A DNA stretch of 64,000 nt, taken from contig JAYESD010000002.1 in assembly GCA_036927565.1 (NCBI GenBank), positions 77,809,735 through 77,873,734 of the forward strand, in the 5' to 3' direction. Shown here piece after piece: positions 11,139-22,565 of this stretch (positions within the stretch are counted from its first letter, which is position 1; each line of letters begins with the position of its first letter). This DNA is from Tuctoria greenei. Lineage: Eukaryota; Streptophyta; Magnoliopsida; Poales; Poaceae. The position numbers and the translations under genes were made by a program. Under the pieces are notes generated by a model. The model saw nothing but the letters and a program-made list of their open reading frames with translations, was not told where the DNA came from and ran no database searches.

Positions 11139-12477
11139 TTACATGATGTTCGTTGCATCTAGCACATTTAACTCACTTCTTAGCCTAGAAAAAGTTTTCT
11201 CATCAAGTGGTTTAGTAAACATTTTGTTCTCGTCTTGTTTGTTGCGGTACACCCACTTTGTTCCGATGACGTTCTTGTCCTTGGGTCGCTCCTCCAACAC
11301 CCAAACTTTATTGCGGATGAAGTTGTTGAGTTCTTCTTGCATGGCCATCACCCAATTTGGGTCTTGGAGTGCTTCCTCAATGTGAGTAGGTTCTACACAT
11401 GAAACAAACGAGTAGTTCTCACAAAATGAAGCCAAGTGGCGAGACGTGTACTTACACCCCTTGACGGATTTCCGATGATTTGGTACATCGGATGCGTCTT
11501 GGATATGCGTCCATGCCTCATAAGTGGTTGCGAAGCACTTGGCGATGGTGATGTGTGTTGCTCCTCTTGTGGTTGGACTTGATCATGGACTTCTTCTTCT
11601 TCTTGATGTTGTTGGGCTTGTGAGTCTTGAGTCGGCAATGGATCATCCTTCTCTTCTTCGTCAACTTGAGGCGCCATAGAGGTGTTTTTGTTGGAACTTG
11701 AAGCTCCATCTTGATCATGGCTCTCCTCAACTTCAGGCTTGATGTCTCCAATGGTCATGTTCTTCATGGCTTCTCGTAGAGGCTCATCATCTATTTCATC
11801 ATGACCAAAACTCTCCTCTTGGGAGCCATTAGTTTCATCAAACTCAACATCACAACTTTCCTCAACTAAACTGGAGGTTTGGTTGAATACTCGATATGCT
11901 TTTGAGATTGATGCATAACCAAGAAATATACCAACATCACATCTTCTTTCAAACTTACCAAGTCTTTTCTTGCGGTAGATGTAGCACTTGCACCCAAAGA
12001 CTCGAAAGTAGGAGATGTTGGGCTTTCTCCCAATGAGAAGCTCGTACGGTGTCTTTTGAAGTAGTCGATGTAGATAGACCCTATTTGCGGCATGGCACGC
12101 CGTGTTGATTGCTTCGGCCCAAAACTTCTCCAACGTGTCATAGTCATCAAGCATTGCTCGCGCAAGAGTGATGAGTGTCTTGTTTTTCCTTTCAACAACA
12201 CTATTTTTTTGAGGAGTGTATGTGGCCGAAAACTCATGCTTCACACCTTCACGATCACACCACTCCCCAATGTTGTAGTTCTTGAATTCGGTGCCGTTGT
12301 CACTCCGGACCTTGATGATGGCAAGTTGAAATTCCCTTTGAGCGCGGTTGGCGAAGGTCTTGAATACTTCCGGAGTTTCACTCTTGTCACCTAGAAATAA
12401 AGTCCAAGCATAGCGAGAGTAGTCATCAACTATAATGAGACAATAGAGGTTACCGCCAAGGCTTTGATATGTGGATG
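11139..12477 (-). pseudogene. Element B pol, 3' part: integrase C-terminal half, RT start fused to RNase H end
   Basis: Reading down the - strand from 12477, directly at the D insertion, the frame gives the rest of the integrase core (VRSDNGTEFKN, then VVERKNKT) and the plant copia C-terminal region (PNISYFRVFGCKCYIY). A frameshift near 11435 moves to a second frame containing the first RT motif (WVMAMQEELNNF, IGTKWVYRNKQDEN). That runs straight into the RNase H end (MFTKPLDEKTFSRLRSELN) and stops at 11139. Element A has about 1.28 kb between the same two points (about 26990-28270), so B lost nearly all of RT, including YVDD, and RNase H in one internal deletion near 11224. Confidence 0.88.
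12473..12477. repeat. Target site duplication of element D, left copy (GGATG)
   Basis: GGATG directly precedes the 5' LTR of D and is repeated exactly at 21925-21929 after the 3' LTR. It lies in the integrase frame of B. Confidence 0.92.
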
Positions 12478-15283
12478 TGTAACACCCTAAATTTTCGCAT
12501 CATGCATTGCATACATATTCATGCATTAAACATTAGTAAAATAAAAGAGAAATGATAAAACATAAAATATACATATACAAATATGAGTAGCAAAAGGAAA
12601 AATAATAATAATGTAAAACATATATTAGGGAATAAATATAAAAATAATAATAATATATAAAACAAATATATATATTTGGGGAAACCTAAAGAAACAAATA
12701 AAAAAATATATATAAATAAATTATATATATAATAGGAAATATATATAAAAAGTAAATAAATAAAATAAATAAGATAAATAAAAATAAATAAAACATAAAT
12801 AATAATATAGCAATATATATATATAAAGAATAAAATATATAAATAAATAAATAATATAAAAAAAGAGAAAAAGAAAAAAAAAGAAAAAAAGAAAAGCAAA
12901 AACAACCGCCGGCCAGGCCGCCCGACCGGCCCAGCCAGCGACAGCACGCGCGCTCGCCCTAGCCCGGGCTCCCGCGCGACACGGGCCGCCGTCCCCGGTC
13001 CCACGCCAGCCGCCTCTCACGCGCCCCGCTGGGCCCCGCCCCGGCGCAGCGCGACCCCGGGCCCCACCCCGCACCGCGTGCTAGCGCCGCAGCACGCGCG
13101 CGACCGCGCGACCCCGTGCCACGCGCCGCCCACTCCCGGGCCGACCAGCACCGCGCGATGCACTGACGCCCCACCCGCGCGCACACCCGCGCCGCAGCAC
13201 CCGCGCGCACACCCACACCCGCACCGACACCAAAGGGCCTGCAGAAGCCCTAGCGCCGCCGGGAAAAAAACCAGAGAACAGAGCCGCCGCCAGGGGAAGA
13301 AAAGGAGGAAAAAAGGAGGGGAAGAAGAGGAAGAAAAAGAAGAGAGTGTCGTCGTCCGCCGGAGATCGTCGTCGCCGTCATCGTGTCGCCGAAAGACTGA
13401 TGTGCCATCCACTTCGTCTACGCGTCACCGCCATCCCGCGATCTTCGGAGCCGTCGCATCTACGGTAGGATTCGTTTTTCCGATGCGAATTCTAGCGACG
13501 TATTAGATCTAATAGACGCAAATTGATTTTAGTTGCATCGTCTTTTTATTTTCAGCAGCATTAATCCTCGCTAAAACCCACGTAAACTCATATGAACACG
13601 TATGAACTAGTTGCATCTAATTAATAAACAACTGTAGTTAATTAATTATTAAACTTTGCATGCATGCATATCATCGCATGTTGATTAATGCGTGTGCATC
13701 ATATTGAATTGTATGTATTTTCTTGTATGTATGATCATGCGTAGAGGAACGTGCTCAAGAGGCCGCATACGAGGATTTCCAAAATCAAGACTTTAAGAGC
13801 TTGAGCAACCCTATCCGCCGGAGCAAGGCAAGTGTCCTTGAAGCATATTGATCCTGTTTTAAAATAAATGTTTTATTTGCAAACTGCATGCTTGTGTCAA
13901 TTTGATGGGAATCCTATGATAGGAAGTTTACTAGATTTGTTTAACCACCCTTGTCACCTGGAATATATCGTAGAGAGTCGGGAAGGGCTTTTTACCTTTT
14001 TGCTTCGCTTAATTAATTGGGATGGCAAACAACACTACACATTTAATTATGCATTAATGATATTACGATTAATGTGAACTGGTCAATACGATGGGTGATC
14101 TAAGCAAGCCTGGTATGTGGATGGGTTGGATGTTATGGTGGTTTACTTGCCTTAGATCTAAGGACGGGTTCATGCGAGAATATGCCAGGTCAACAGTGCC
14201 ACCACAAGGCCAAGTATGGGTGCTGCGTAGCTGAATAATTAGGAGCGCTGCTAGTATTGTATGGACCATTGGATGGCGCGGGGAATGGGAGTCGAGGAGG
14301 ACTGCCCTGGGATCCGCATGGCACACGAGGGGGCCCGTGGGTGGGAGAATGGAGATTCAAGTCTGCCGGTGAAACCTTAGTGGGCCTGTACATACTAGTA
14401 GTCCCTTTTGAAAGGCTATTTTGTGATCTCTTAGCCACACACCTACGAAAGTGTGAGATGGCATAATGGAGGTTTCTTAGTCACCGAAAGGTGATGAAAT
14501 CACGAACATGTGAGTAAAGTGGTACAACCTCTACAGAGTGTCTAAAACTATCATGATAGTCGTGCTCCCGGTTATGAGCGCCTGGATGACCTACATGATT
14601 AGAGGGAATTTAGTAATGGGATGGTTATTGGAATGGTTATGGTTTGGTAATGGTTATGGTTGATATTATGATTATGGTTATGGTTATGGGATGGAATTAT
14701 GGTTTATGACATTGATTATGGTTATTGGCAATGGTGAATTATTGACTGGTATTATTATGGTTACATGGTATATGATGGGTTTACTTCACATAAATATGAT
14801 ACATTGCTTTTCAAATGTTTTACTGTACTTTTCAGCACTTAGCCATTATTACATTCGTCATTTGAATCAACCACATGTCATACTTTCCACACTTGCTGAG
14901 TACGACACGTACTCACTGTTGCAATCCCCCCCCCCAACAGTTGTAGGTCAGAATTGTGAGTTTAATGGCGATAATGCGGAGTTCTAGGCTGTGTCTACCG
15001 TCAACTTTGCCTGTGGTGTTGCATGGAGCTGCGCTATACCTTTGCTTAGTTTGCTTAGTTGCTTAATTAGTTTATTTCCGCTGCATTAGTTGAACTTGTC
15101 ATTAATATCCATTGGAGCTTGTATTCGAGGATATAATGAATTATGTAATAAGAGTACTTATTTAATAATTTAAGTTGTGGTAATTATCTGTTTATCATTT
15201 GTGAATCACTCGTGTATGTGTGTTGAACATCCTGGGCACACATATGCGTTAGCTTGGTTCAGTTTTCGGAACCGGGCGTCACA
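12478..15283 (+). repeat. Element D 5' LTR (2806 bp, TATA box lost)
   Basis: It matches the 3' LTR closely but is about 70 bp shorter. The missing piece, near 13215-13230, is the segment that in the 3' LTR holds CTATAAAAG. Composition changes sharply at about 12895: an A/T-only-looking tract (12540-12890) gives way to a GC-rich block (12900-13260). Around 14630-14720 there is a GGTTATGGTTATGG-type short repeat. Confidence 0.92.
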
Positions 15284-15286
15284 GAT

Positions 15287-15299
15287 TGGTATCAAAGCC
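15287..15299 (+). other. Element D primer binding site
   Basis: TGGTATCAAAGCC starts three bases after the 5' LTR and resembles the initiator tRNA-Met primer site with one difference (AAAG for AGAG). Confidence 0.8.
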
Positions 15300-15554
15300 A
15301 CAGGTTGCCCGTAGGACGCAGCCTAGATAGAATGGACACTTTAGAGCACATAGGAGCACTCAGGAATCGATGTGTTTTTGCTTGAAGTGTTGTTTGCTAT
15401 ATATATTGGTTGCTTGTGTGCTTAATAGAGGATTTTGGGATGCTTTAGCATTGCCATGTCCACGTAGGCTAGTATAGCTAGTTGGTTAGCTTCATATCCC
15501 TTAATGCATTTAGTTGGGGACGTTTCTTAATTCTTACCTATTGCTCTCCTTCAG

Positions 15555-16706
15555 ATGGTGAGGACTCGCAATCAGAGGGATGTCAATGGTGAGGAGAACC
15601 ATGGAGTACCTCAGAACAATAATGGACAAGGATCTACTCAGGCAGCTATCAACATTGAGCAGCTCTTGGCTATGCAAAACCAGCTCATGCAGACCATGAT
15701 ACAAACTATGGGACAGTTGCAGGCTGGCAATAACATCAACAATCAGCCACACATGCCTCCACCACCACCCTCGCCTCCTCATAACCGATTGGGAGAGTTT
15801 ATGAGGACTAGGCCGCCAACCTTTGCTCAAGCTGCCGACCCTATGGATGCTGATGATTGGCTCAAGTCCGTGGAGAAGAAACTTGCTATTGTCCAATGCA
15901 ATGACCGAGAGAAGGTCCTATTTGCTTCTCATCAACTCGTTGGAGCAGATGCGGATTGGTGGGATGCTTATTGCAATGCTCATGAGAATCAAGAGAGGAT
16001 CACTTGGGCAAAATTCAAAGAGAACTTCCGTTCTCATTATGTGCCGGAAGGTGTTATGATCTTGAAGAGGCAAGAATTTGAGAATTTAAGGCAAGGAAGA
16101 TCAAGCGTGAGTGAATATCTCAATAAATTCACTCAACTCTCAAGATATGCGCCTGAGGATGTTAGTCGGGATAGCCGGAAACAATACTTGTTCATGAGGG
16201 GCTTGAACAATGAGATCCAAGTGCAATTGCTCAACTGTGATTATGTCAATTTTCAGAAGCTTGTGGACAAAGCAATTGTGGTTGAGAACAAGACCTGTGA
16301 GATGGAGCAAGAAATCAAGAGGAAGGCGCCATATCAAGGACAGCAACAAGGAAGTAATGTGCGCCCTCGCTTTGCGCCGCCGAATGCGCCTCATTACAAC
16401 TCCTCTATTCCCGCTCAGCACCCTGGTTATGCACCACGCCCAACTCAGTTCGTGCAGCAACGCCATGTCATGCAAGCACCTAGGCCTCCAATGCCTTATG
16501 AGCCTCGTGCTAATTTTCCTGTTGCAAGTGTTCAGAACCAATCTCGTCCCAATAATTCCGGTGGGGTTAAGAAGTGTTATACTTGTGGAGAAGCTGGACA
16601 CATTACGCATCAATGTCCTAAGTCAGGCCTTGGTCAAGGAAGCAATGCGCCGAGGCAAAACCCAAGACCCGATGGAGGACAGCCACAAGGGAACCGTGGA
16701 CAGTAG
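15555..16706 (+). CDS. Element D gag (capsid/nucleocapsid)
   Basis: A 383 aa frame from ATG 15555 (MVRTRNQRDVNGEENHG), starting 272 bases inside the 5' LTR end. It shows a gypsy retrotransposon gag domain at about residues 90-200 (DPMDADDWLKSVEKKL, then ADWWDAYCNAHE) and one CCHC zinc knuckle at 16575-16617 (CYTCGEAGHITHQC), followed by a Gln/Pro/Asn-rich tail. Gag forms the virus-like particle and packages the RNA. The frame ends at TAG 16704-16706, but pol follows in the same phase, so the stop is probably a CAG-to-TAG change within an original gag-pol frame. Confidence 0.85.
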   Translation: MVRTRNQRDVNGEENHGVPQNNNGQGSTQAAINIEQLLAMQNQLMQTMIQTMGQLQAGNNINNQPHMPPPPPSPPHNRLGEFMRTRPPTFAQAADPMDADDWLKSVEKKLAIVQCNDREKVLFASHQLVGADADWWDAYCNAHENQERITWAKFKENFRSHYVPEGVMILKRQEFENLRQGRSSVSEYLNKFTQLSRYAPEDVSRDSRKQYLFMRGLNNEIQVQLLNCDYVNFQKLVDKAIVVENKTCEMEQEIKRKAPYQGQQQGSNVRPRFAPPNAPHYNSSIPAQHPGYAPRPTQFVQQRHVMQAPRPPMPYEPRANFPVASVQNQSRPNNSGGVKKCYTCGEAGHITHQCPKSGLGQGSNAPRQNPRPDGGQPQGNRGQ

Positions 16707-18124
16707 AACTTTGCTCATGGCAATGTGAATCATGTCTCTACGGAGGATGCTCAACAAGCTGATGACGTGGTCATTGGTATGTTTCTCGCCAACTCCAACC
16801 CCGCGACTATGTTATTTGATTCTAGAGCATCGCATTCATTCATTGCATCGAAGTATGTTGCCAAGTATAGTTTGCCTATCTCTCATATGAAGTTTACTCT
16901 ATTGGTTAAGTCTCCTGGAGGCGAGATGAGGACAAATATAGTATGTCCAAAAGTAAGCCTTAGAATAAGGGGGGTAGACTTCTCTGCCAACCTCATTGTT
17001 TTGGATTCTCAAGGATTGGACATTATACTTGGTATGGACTGGTTGAGGAAGCACAATGGAGTTATTGAGTGTGCCACAAAGACGGTGAAGTTGACTAATG
17101 AGGAAGGGATCACCGTAGAATTTGAAGCATCTCAAACCGCACTGAAGCAATTGGAGCTGAGTCATATGGACGGTGCTGCAATTGAGGAGATTCCGGTAGT
17201 GTGTGAATTTTTGGATGTGTTTCCGGATGAGTTGCCAGGTATGCCACCTGATCGAGACATTGAGTTTGTCATTGATTTAATACCTGGAACTGCACCTCTA
17301 GCTAAGAGGTCGTATAGGATACCTCCTATAGAATTAGCGGAGCTCAAGAAGCAAATTCAAGAGCAATTAGAGAAGGGTTTTATTCGCCCAAGCTCCTCAC
17401 CTTGGGGAGCGCCCGTTCTATTTGTGGACAAGAAGGATGGAACGCAAAGGATGTGTGTGGATTACCGAGCTCTCAACAAGGTGACCATCAAGAACAAGTA
17501 CACCTTGCCCCGTATAGAGGATTTGTTTGATCAGATGAAAGGTGTCTGTGTGTTTTCCAAGATTGATTTGAGGTCAGGTTACTTTCAAATGAAGATTAGA
17601 CCGTCGGACATACCCAAGACAGCTTTTAGGACACGGTATGGATCTTATGAGTACACCGTGATGTCTTTTGGGTTGACAAATGCACCTGCTTACTTTATGT
17701 ACCTCATGAATAAAGTCTTCATGGAGTACTTGGATAAGTTTGTCGTGGTGTTCATTGATGATATTATGATCTACTCGAAGGATGAGAAGGAACACTTGAG
17801 GCTTACGTTGCAGAAATTGAGGGAGCATCAATTGTATGCCAAGTTCAACAAGTGTCAGTTTTGGTTGAAAGAGGTGCCATTTTTGGGTCATATCGTCTCA
17901 GGAGGAGGAGTATCGGTTGACCCCGGTAAAGTGAGGGATGTGTTGAAGTGGGAAGAGATTGGTATGGACTTTATAGTTGGATTACCACGTACACAGTCCG
18001 GATATGACTCGATTTGGGTAATCGTGGATCGGTTGACAAAATCAGCTCACTTCATCCCTGTCAAGACCACATATACCACCGCGAAGCTAGCAGAATTGTA
18101 TATGGAGCATATTGTGGCTGACAC
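16707..18124 (+). pseudogene. Element D pol: protease, partial RT, joined directly to integrase by a deletion
   Basis: In phase with gag after the TAG. The protease site reads FDSRASHSF, where the family has D-S/T-G, so the catalytic loop Gly is replaced by Arg. RT is well kept at the front (RPSSSPWGAPVLFVDKKDG, MCVDYRALN) and has the catalytic FIDD at 17751-17762. After LGHIVSGGGVSVDPGKV the sequence jumps at about 17956 to the integrase phrase GMDFIVGLPRTQSGYDS. The RT thumb, the whole RNase H and the integrase zinc domain are therefore missing. A small indel near 18118 then breaks the frame. Confidence 0.88.
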
Positions 18125-19060
18125 GGAGTACCGAAGAAGATAGTATCGGATAGAGGTTCCCAGTTTACCTCCAGATTTTGGCAGAAATTGCATGAAGCAA
18201 TGGGAACAAGGTTGAACTTCAGTTCGGCGTATCACCCTCAAACAGATGGACAAACCGAGAGGACCAACCAAATGTTGGAAGACATGTTAAGATCCTGTGC
18301 TTTAAAGCATGGGAAAAGTTGGGATAAAAGTTTGTCGTACGCTGAATTCTCGTACAACAATAGCTACCAAGCAAGTCTGAAAATGTCACCCTACGAAGCA
18401 TTGTACGGAAGGAAGTGTAGGACTCCCTTGTTTTGGAATGAAATCGGAGAGAATCAAGTGTTTGGTCCCGATGTGTTACAAGATGCTGAAAGGCAAGTCC
18501 AAATAATACGGGAAAACTTAAAGGTTGCCCAGTCTCGACAGAAAGGTTATGCTGATAATAGGCGAAGGAGTCTGACTTTTGAAGTTGGAGATTTCGTATA
18601 CCTCAAAGTGTCACCTATCAGAGGTCAGCGACGGTTTAATGTCAAAGGAAAACTGGCACCACGTTACATCGGACCGTTCAAGATTTTGGACAAACGAGGA
18701 GAAGTGGCATATCGACTTGAGCTGCTGACGTATCTCTCCGATGTACACGACGTATTTCACGTCTCTCAACTCAAGAAGTGTCTCAGGGTACCGGAAGAAC
18801 AAGTGCCGATGGACGAGTTAGAACTTCAAGAGGATTTGTCCTATGTCGAGCAACCTATCAAGATCTTGGACGTAAAGGAAAGAGTCACGAGAAATAAGAG
18901 GGTCCGTTGGTGCAAAGTGCAATGGAAACACCATACGGAAGTTAAAGCTACATGCGAACATGAAGAAGACCTGAAGGCAGAATTCCTTCATCTTTTCTCC
19001 ACGCTGTCGAATCTCGAGGGCGAGATTCATTTTAAGGGGGGTAGGTTTGTAACACCCTAA
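18120..19060 (+). pseudogene. Element D integrase C-terminal part with chromodomain-like end
   Basis: Continues the integrase in another phase (first phrase VPKKIVSDRGSQFTS, holding the second catalytic Asp; then SAYHPQTDGQTERTNQ with the catalytic Glu). After the core come the GPF/Y-like phrase KLAPRYIGPFKIL and a C-terminal segment (VSQLKKCL, then VRWCKVQWKHH) that resembles a chromodomain, the part that guides chromoviruses to heterochromatin. The frame ends in the 3' LTR at 19060. The first displayed Met at 18188 is internal. Confidence 0.85.
19032..19047 (+). other. Element D polypurine tract
   Basis: TTAAGGGGGGTAGGTT precedes the 3' LTR start TGTAACACCC; the AAGGGGGG core is the usual plus-strand primer. 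Confidence 0.75.
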
Positions 19061-21924
19061 ATTTTCGCATCATGCATTGCATACATATTCATGCATTAAA
19101 CATTAGTAAAATAAAAGAGAAATGATAAAACATAAAATATAAATATACAAATATGAGTAGCAAAAGGAAAAAAATAATAATAATGTAAAACATATATTAG
19201 GGAATAAATATAAAAATAATAATAATATATAAAACAAATATATATATATTTGGGGAAACCTAAAGAAACAAATAAAATATATATATATATATAAATAATA
19301 TATATAATAAGAAATATATTCAAAAAGTAAATAAATAAAATAAATAAGATAAATAAAAATAAATAAAACATAAATAATAATATAAAATATATATATAAAA
19401 TATAAAGAATAAAATATATAAATAAATAAATAATATAAAAAAGAGAAAAGGAAAAAAAAGAAAAGCAAAAACAACCGCCGGTCACGCCGCCCGACCGGCC
19501 CAGCCAGCGACAGCACGCGCGCTCGCCCTAGCCACGGCTCCCGCGCGACATGCGCCGCCGTCCCCGGTCCCACGCCAGCCGCCTCCCACGCGCCCCGCTG
19601 GGCCTCGCCCTGGCGCAGCGCGACCCTGGGCCCCACCCCGCACCGCGCGCTAGCACCGCAGCACGCGCGCGACCGCGCGACCCCGTGCCACGCGCCGCCC
19701 ACTCCCGCGCCGACCTGCCCCACGCGATGCACCGACGCCCCACCCGCGCGCGCGCCCGCACCGATGCACCGCTAACCCCGCGCGACGCAGCCTCGCGTTG
19801 ACTCGCGCGCCGCACGCGTACGCCCTAGCCGCCGGCTATAAAAGCTGATGCTTCGTATTTGCCCGACACCAAAGGGCCTGCAGAAGCCCTAGCGCCACCG
19901 GGAAAAAAAACCAGAGAACAGAGCCGCCGCCAGGGGAAGAAAAGGAGGAAAAAAGGAGGGGAAGAAGAGGAAGAAAAAGAAGAGAGCGTCGTCGTCCGTC
20001 GGAGATCGTCATCGCCGTCGTCGTGCCGCCGAAGGACTGCTGCGCCATCCACTTCGTCTACGCGTCACCGCCATCTCGCGATCTTTGGAGTCGTCGCATC
20101 TACGGTAGGATTTGTTTTTCCGATGTGAATTCTAGCGACGTATTAGATCTAATAGACATAAATTGATTTTAGTTGCATCGTCTTTTTATTTTCAGCAGCA
20201 TTAATCCTCGCTAAAACCCACGTAAACTCATATGAACACGTATGAACTAGTTGCATCTAATTAATAAACAATTGTAGTTAATTAATTATTAAACTTTGCA
20301 TGCATGCATATCATCGCATGTTGATTAATGTGTGTGCATCATATTGAATTGTATGTATTTTCTTGTATGTATGATCACGCGTAGAGGAACGTGCTCAAGA
20401 GGCCGCATACGAGGATTTCCAAAATCAAGACTTTGAAGCGCTTGAGCAACCCTATCCGCCGGAGCAAGGCAAGTGTCCTTGAAGCATATTGATCCTGTTT
20501 TAAAATAAATGTTTTGTTTGCAAACTGCATGCTTGTGTCAATTTGATGGGAATCCTATGATAGGAAGTTTACTAGATTTGTTTAACCACCCTTGTCACCT
20601 GGAATATATGGTAGAGAGTCGGGAAGGGCTTTTTACCTTTTTGCTTCGCTTAATTAATTGGGATGGCAAACAACACTACACATTTAATTATGCATCAATG
20701 ATATTATGGTTAATGTGAACTGGTCAATACGATGGGTGATCTAAGCAAGTCTGGTATGTGGATGGGTTGGATGTTATGGTGGTTTGCTTGCCTTAGATCT
20801 AAGGACGGGTTCATGCGAGAATATGCCAGGTCAACAGTGCCACCACAAGGCCAAGTATGGATGCGGCGTAGCTGAATAATTAGGAGCGCTGCTAGTATTG
20901 TATGGACCATTGGATGGCACGGGGAATGGGAGTCGAGGAGGACTTCCCTGGGATCCGCATGGCACACGAGGGGGCCTGTGGGTGGGACAATGGAGATTCA
21001 AGCCTGCCGGTGAAACCTTAGTGGGCCCGTACATACTAGTAGTCCCTTTTGAAAGGCTATTTTGTGATCTCTTGGCCACACACCTACGGAAGTGTGAGAT
21101 GGCATAATGGAGGTTTATTAGTCACCAAAAGGTGATGAAATCACGAACATGTGGGTAAAGTGGTACAACCTCTGCAGAGTGTCTAAAACTATCATGATAG
21201 CCGTGCTCCCGGTTATGAGCGCCTGGATGACCTACATGATTAGAGGGAATTTGGTAATGGGATGGTTATTGGAATGGTTATGGTTTGGTAATGGTTATGG
21301 TTGATATTATGATTATGGTTATGGTTATGGGATGGAATTATGGTTTATGACATTGATTATGGTTATTGGCAATGGTGAATTATGGACTGGTATTATTATG
21401 GTTACATGGTATATGATGGGTTTACTTCACATAAATATGATACATTGCTTTTCAAATGTTTTACTGTACTTTTCAGCACTTAGCCATTATTACATTCGTC
21501 ATTTGAATCAACCACATGTCATACTTTCCACACTTGCTGAGTACGACACGTACTCACTCTTGCAATCCCCCCCCCCAACAGTTGCAGGTCAGAATTGTGA
21601 GTTTAATGGCGATAATGCGGAGTTCTAGGCCGTGTCTACCGTCAACTTTGCCTGTGGTGTTGCATGGAGCTGCGCTATCCCTTTGCTTAGTTTGCTTAGC
21701 TGCTTAATTAGTTTATTTCCGCTGCATTAGTTGAACTTGTCATTAATATCCATTGGAGCTTGTATTCGAGGATATAATGAATTATGTAATAAGAGTACTT
21801 ATTTAATAATTTGAGCTGTGGTAATTATTTGTTTATCATTTGTGAATCACTCGTGTATGTGTGTTGAACATCCTAGGCACACATATGCGTTAGCTTGGTT
21901 CAGTTTTCGGAACCGGGCGTCACA
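19048..21924 (+). repeat. Element D 3' LTR (2877 bp, TATA box kept)
   Basis: Ends in CACA at 21924, followed by the target copy GGATG. It has the same layout as the 5' LTR: an AT-rich block to about 19470, a GC-rich block from about 19475 to 19830, and a TATA box. Confidence 0.92.
19836..19844 (+). promoter_or_regulatory. TATA box in the 3' LTR of element D
   Basis: CTATAAAAG stands at the end of the GC-rich block, a standard plant TATA box in the sense direction. The corresponding segment is absent from the 5' LTR. A promoter here would read out of D into the antisense strand of element B. Confidence 0.65.
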
Positions 21925-22554
21925 GGATGGTCCGAAGAGGTCCATGTGGAGTAGCTCAAGTGGCTTGGAGGTCTTCATTGGGTGGTGTGAAGCAACTTGC
22001 TTCCCGACTTGACAAGCACTACAAAGCTTGTTCTTCTCAAATGTTACATCCTTCACGCCGGTCACCATCCCAAGCTTGAATGACTTCTTGAGTTTGCTCA
22101 TCCCTATGTGTGCTATGCGTCGGTGCCATAGCCAACCCAAGCTTGTCTTAGTGAAGAGACAAGTGGTCAAGCTAGCATTCTTGTTAGAGAAGTCTACTAG
22201 GTAGAGGTGTCCATGCCGAAATCCTTTGAAGACTATGTCTTGGCTTGTTTCACTACTCACAACAACATCATTTTTGCTAAATGTGCATGTTAGTCCAAGA
22301 TCACATAGTTGTGCAATAGAAAGTAAATTAAGACTAAGTGACTTAACGTACAAAACATTAGAAATAGATAAGTCATTTGAAATAGCAATTTTACCTAACC
22401 CAATTACCTTTCCCTTAGAGTTATCACCAAAGGTGACTTGTTTATGATTGCCGGGGTTTTCTATGGTGGTGAACATACCATCATTGCCGGTCATATGTTG
22501 GGTGCACCCGCTATCGAGTACCCAATGCTTTCCTCCGGCTTTGTAGTTCACCTA
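21925..22554 (-). pseudogene. Element B pol, 5' part: protease, GAG-pre-integrase, start of integrase
   Basis: On the - strand: KHWVLDSGCTQHMTG carries the protease DSG; WHRRIAHIGMSKLKK and CSACQVGKQ form the HHCC zinc domain; LLHMDLFGPS has the first catalytic Asp and is cut at 21925 by element D. The remaining pol lies at 11139-12477. The frame begins next to GTGTGTAG|GTGAAC, an acceptor-like site, shortly after the gag stop and in a different phase from gag. Confidence 0.88.
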
Positions 22555-22565
22555 CACACATGAAT

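Larger units (their letters stand above)
12478..21924 (+). mobile_element. Element D: Ty3/gypsy (chromovirus, Tekay/Del-like) retrotransposon with 2.8 kb LTRs
   Basis: LTRs start TGTAACACCCTAAATTTTCGC and end CGGGCGTCACA, with perfect GGATG duplications outside. The interior is short (about 3.8 kb) and reads gag, protease, RT, then integrase with a C-terminal chromodomain-like end, the gypsy order. Very long LTRs plus this gag type fit the Tekay/Del branch of chromoviruses; the branch is my inference. Pol is truncated internally, so the element is defective. It landed in the integrase gene of B on the opposite strand. Confidence 0.92.

Noticed and set aside
12519..13004. Hydrophobic Ile/Phe/Tyr-rich - strand frame in the LTR of D (also 19096-19732)
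   Set aside because: Direct translation of an A/T-only tract followed by GC-rich LTR; not a membrane protein.
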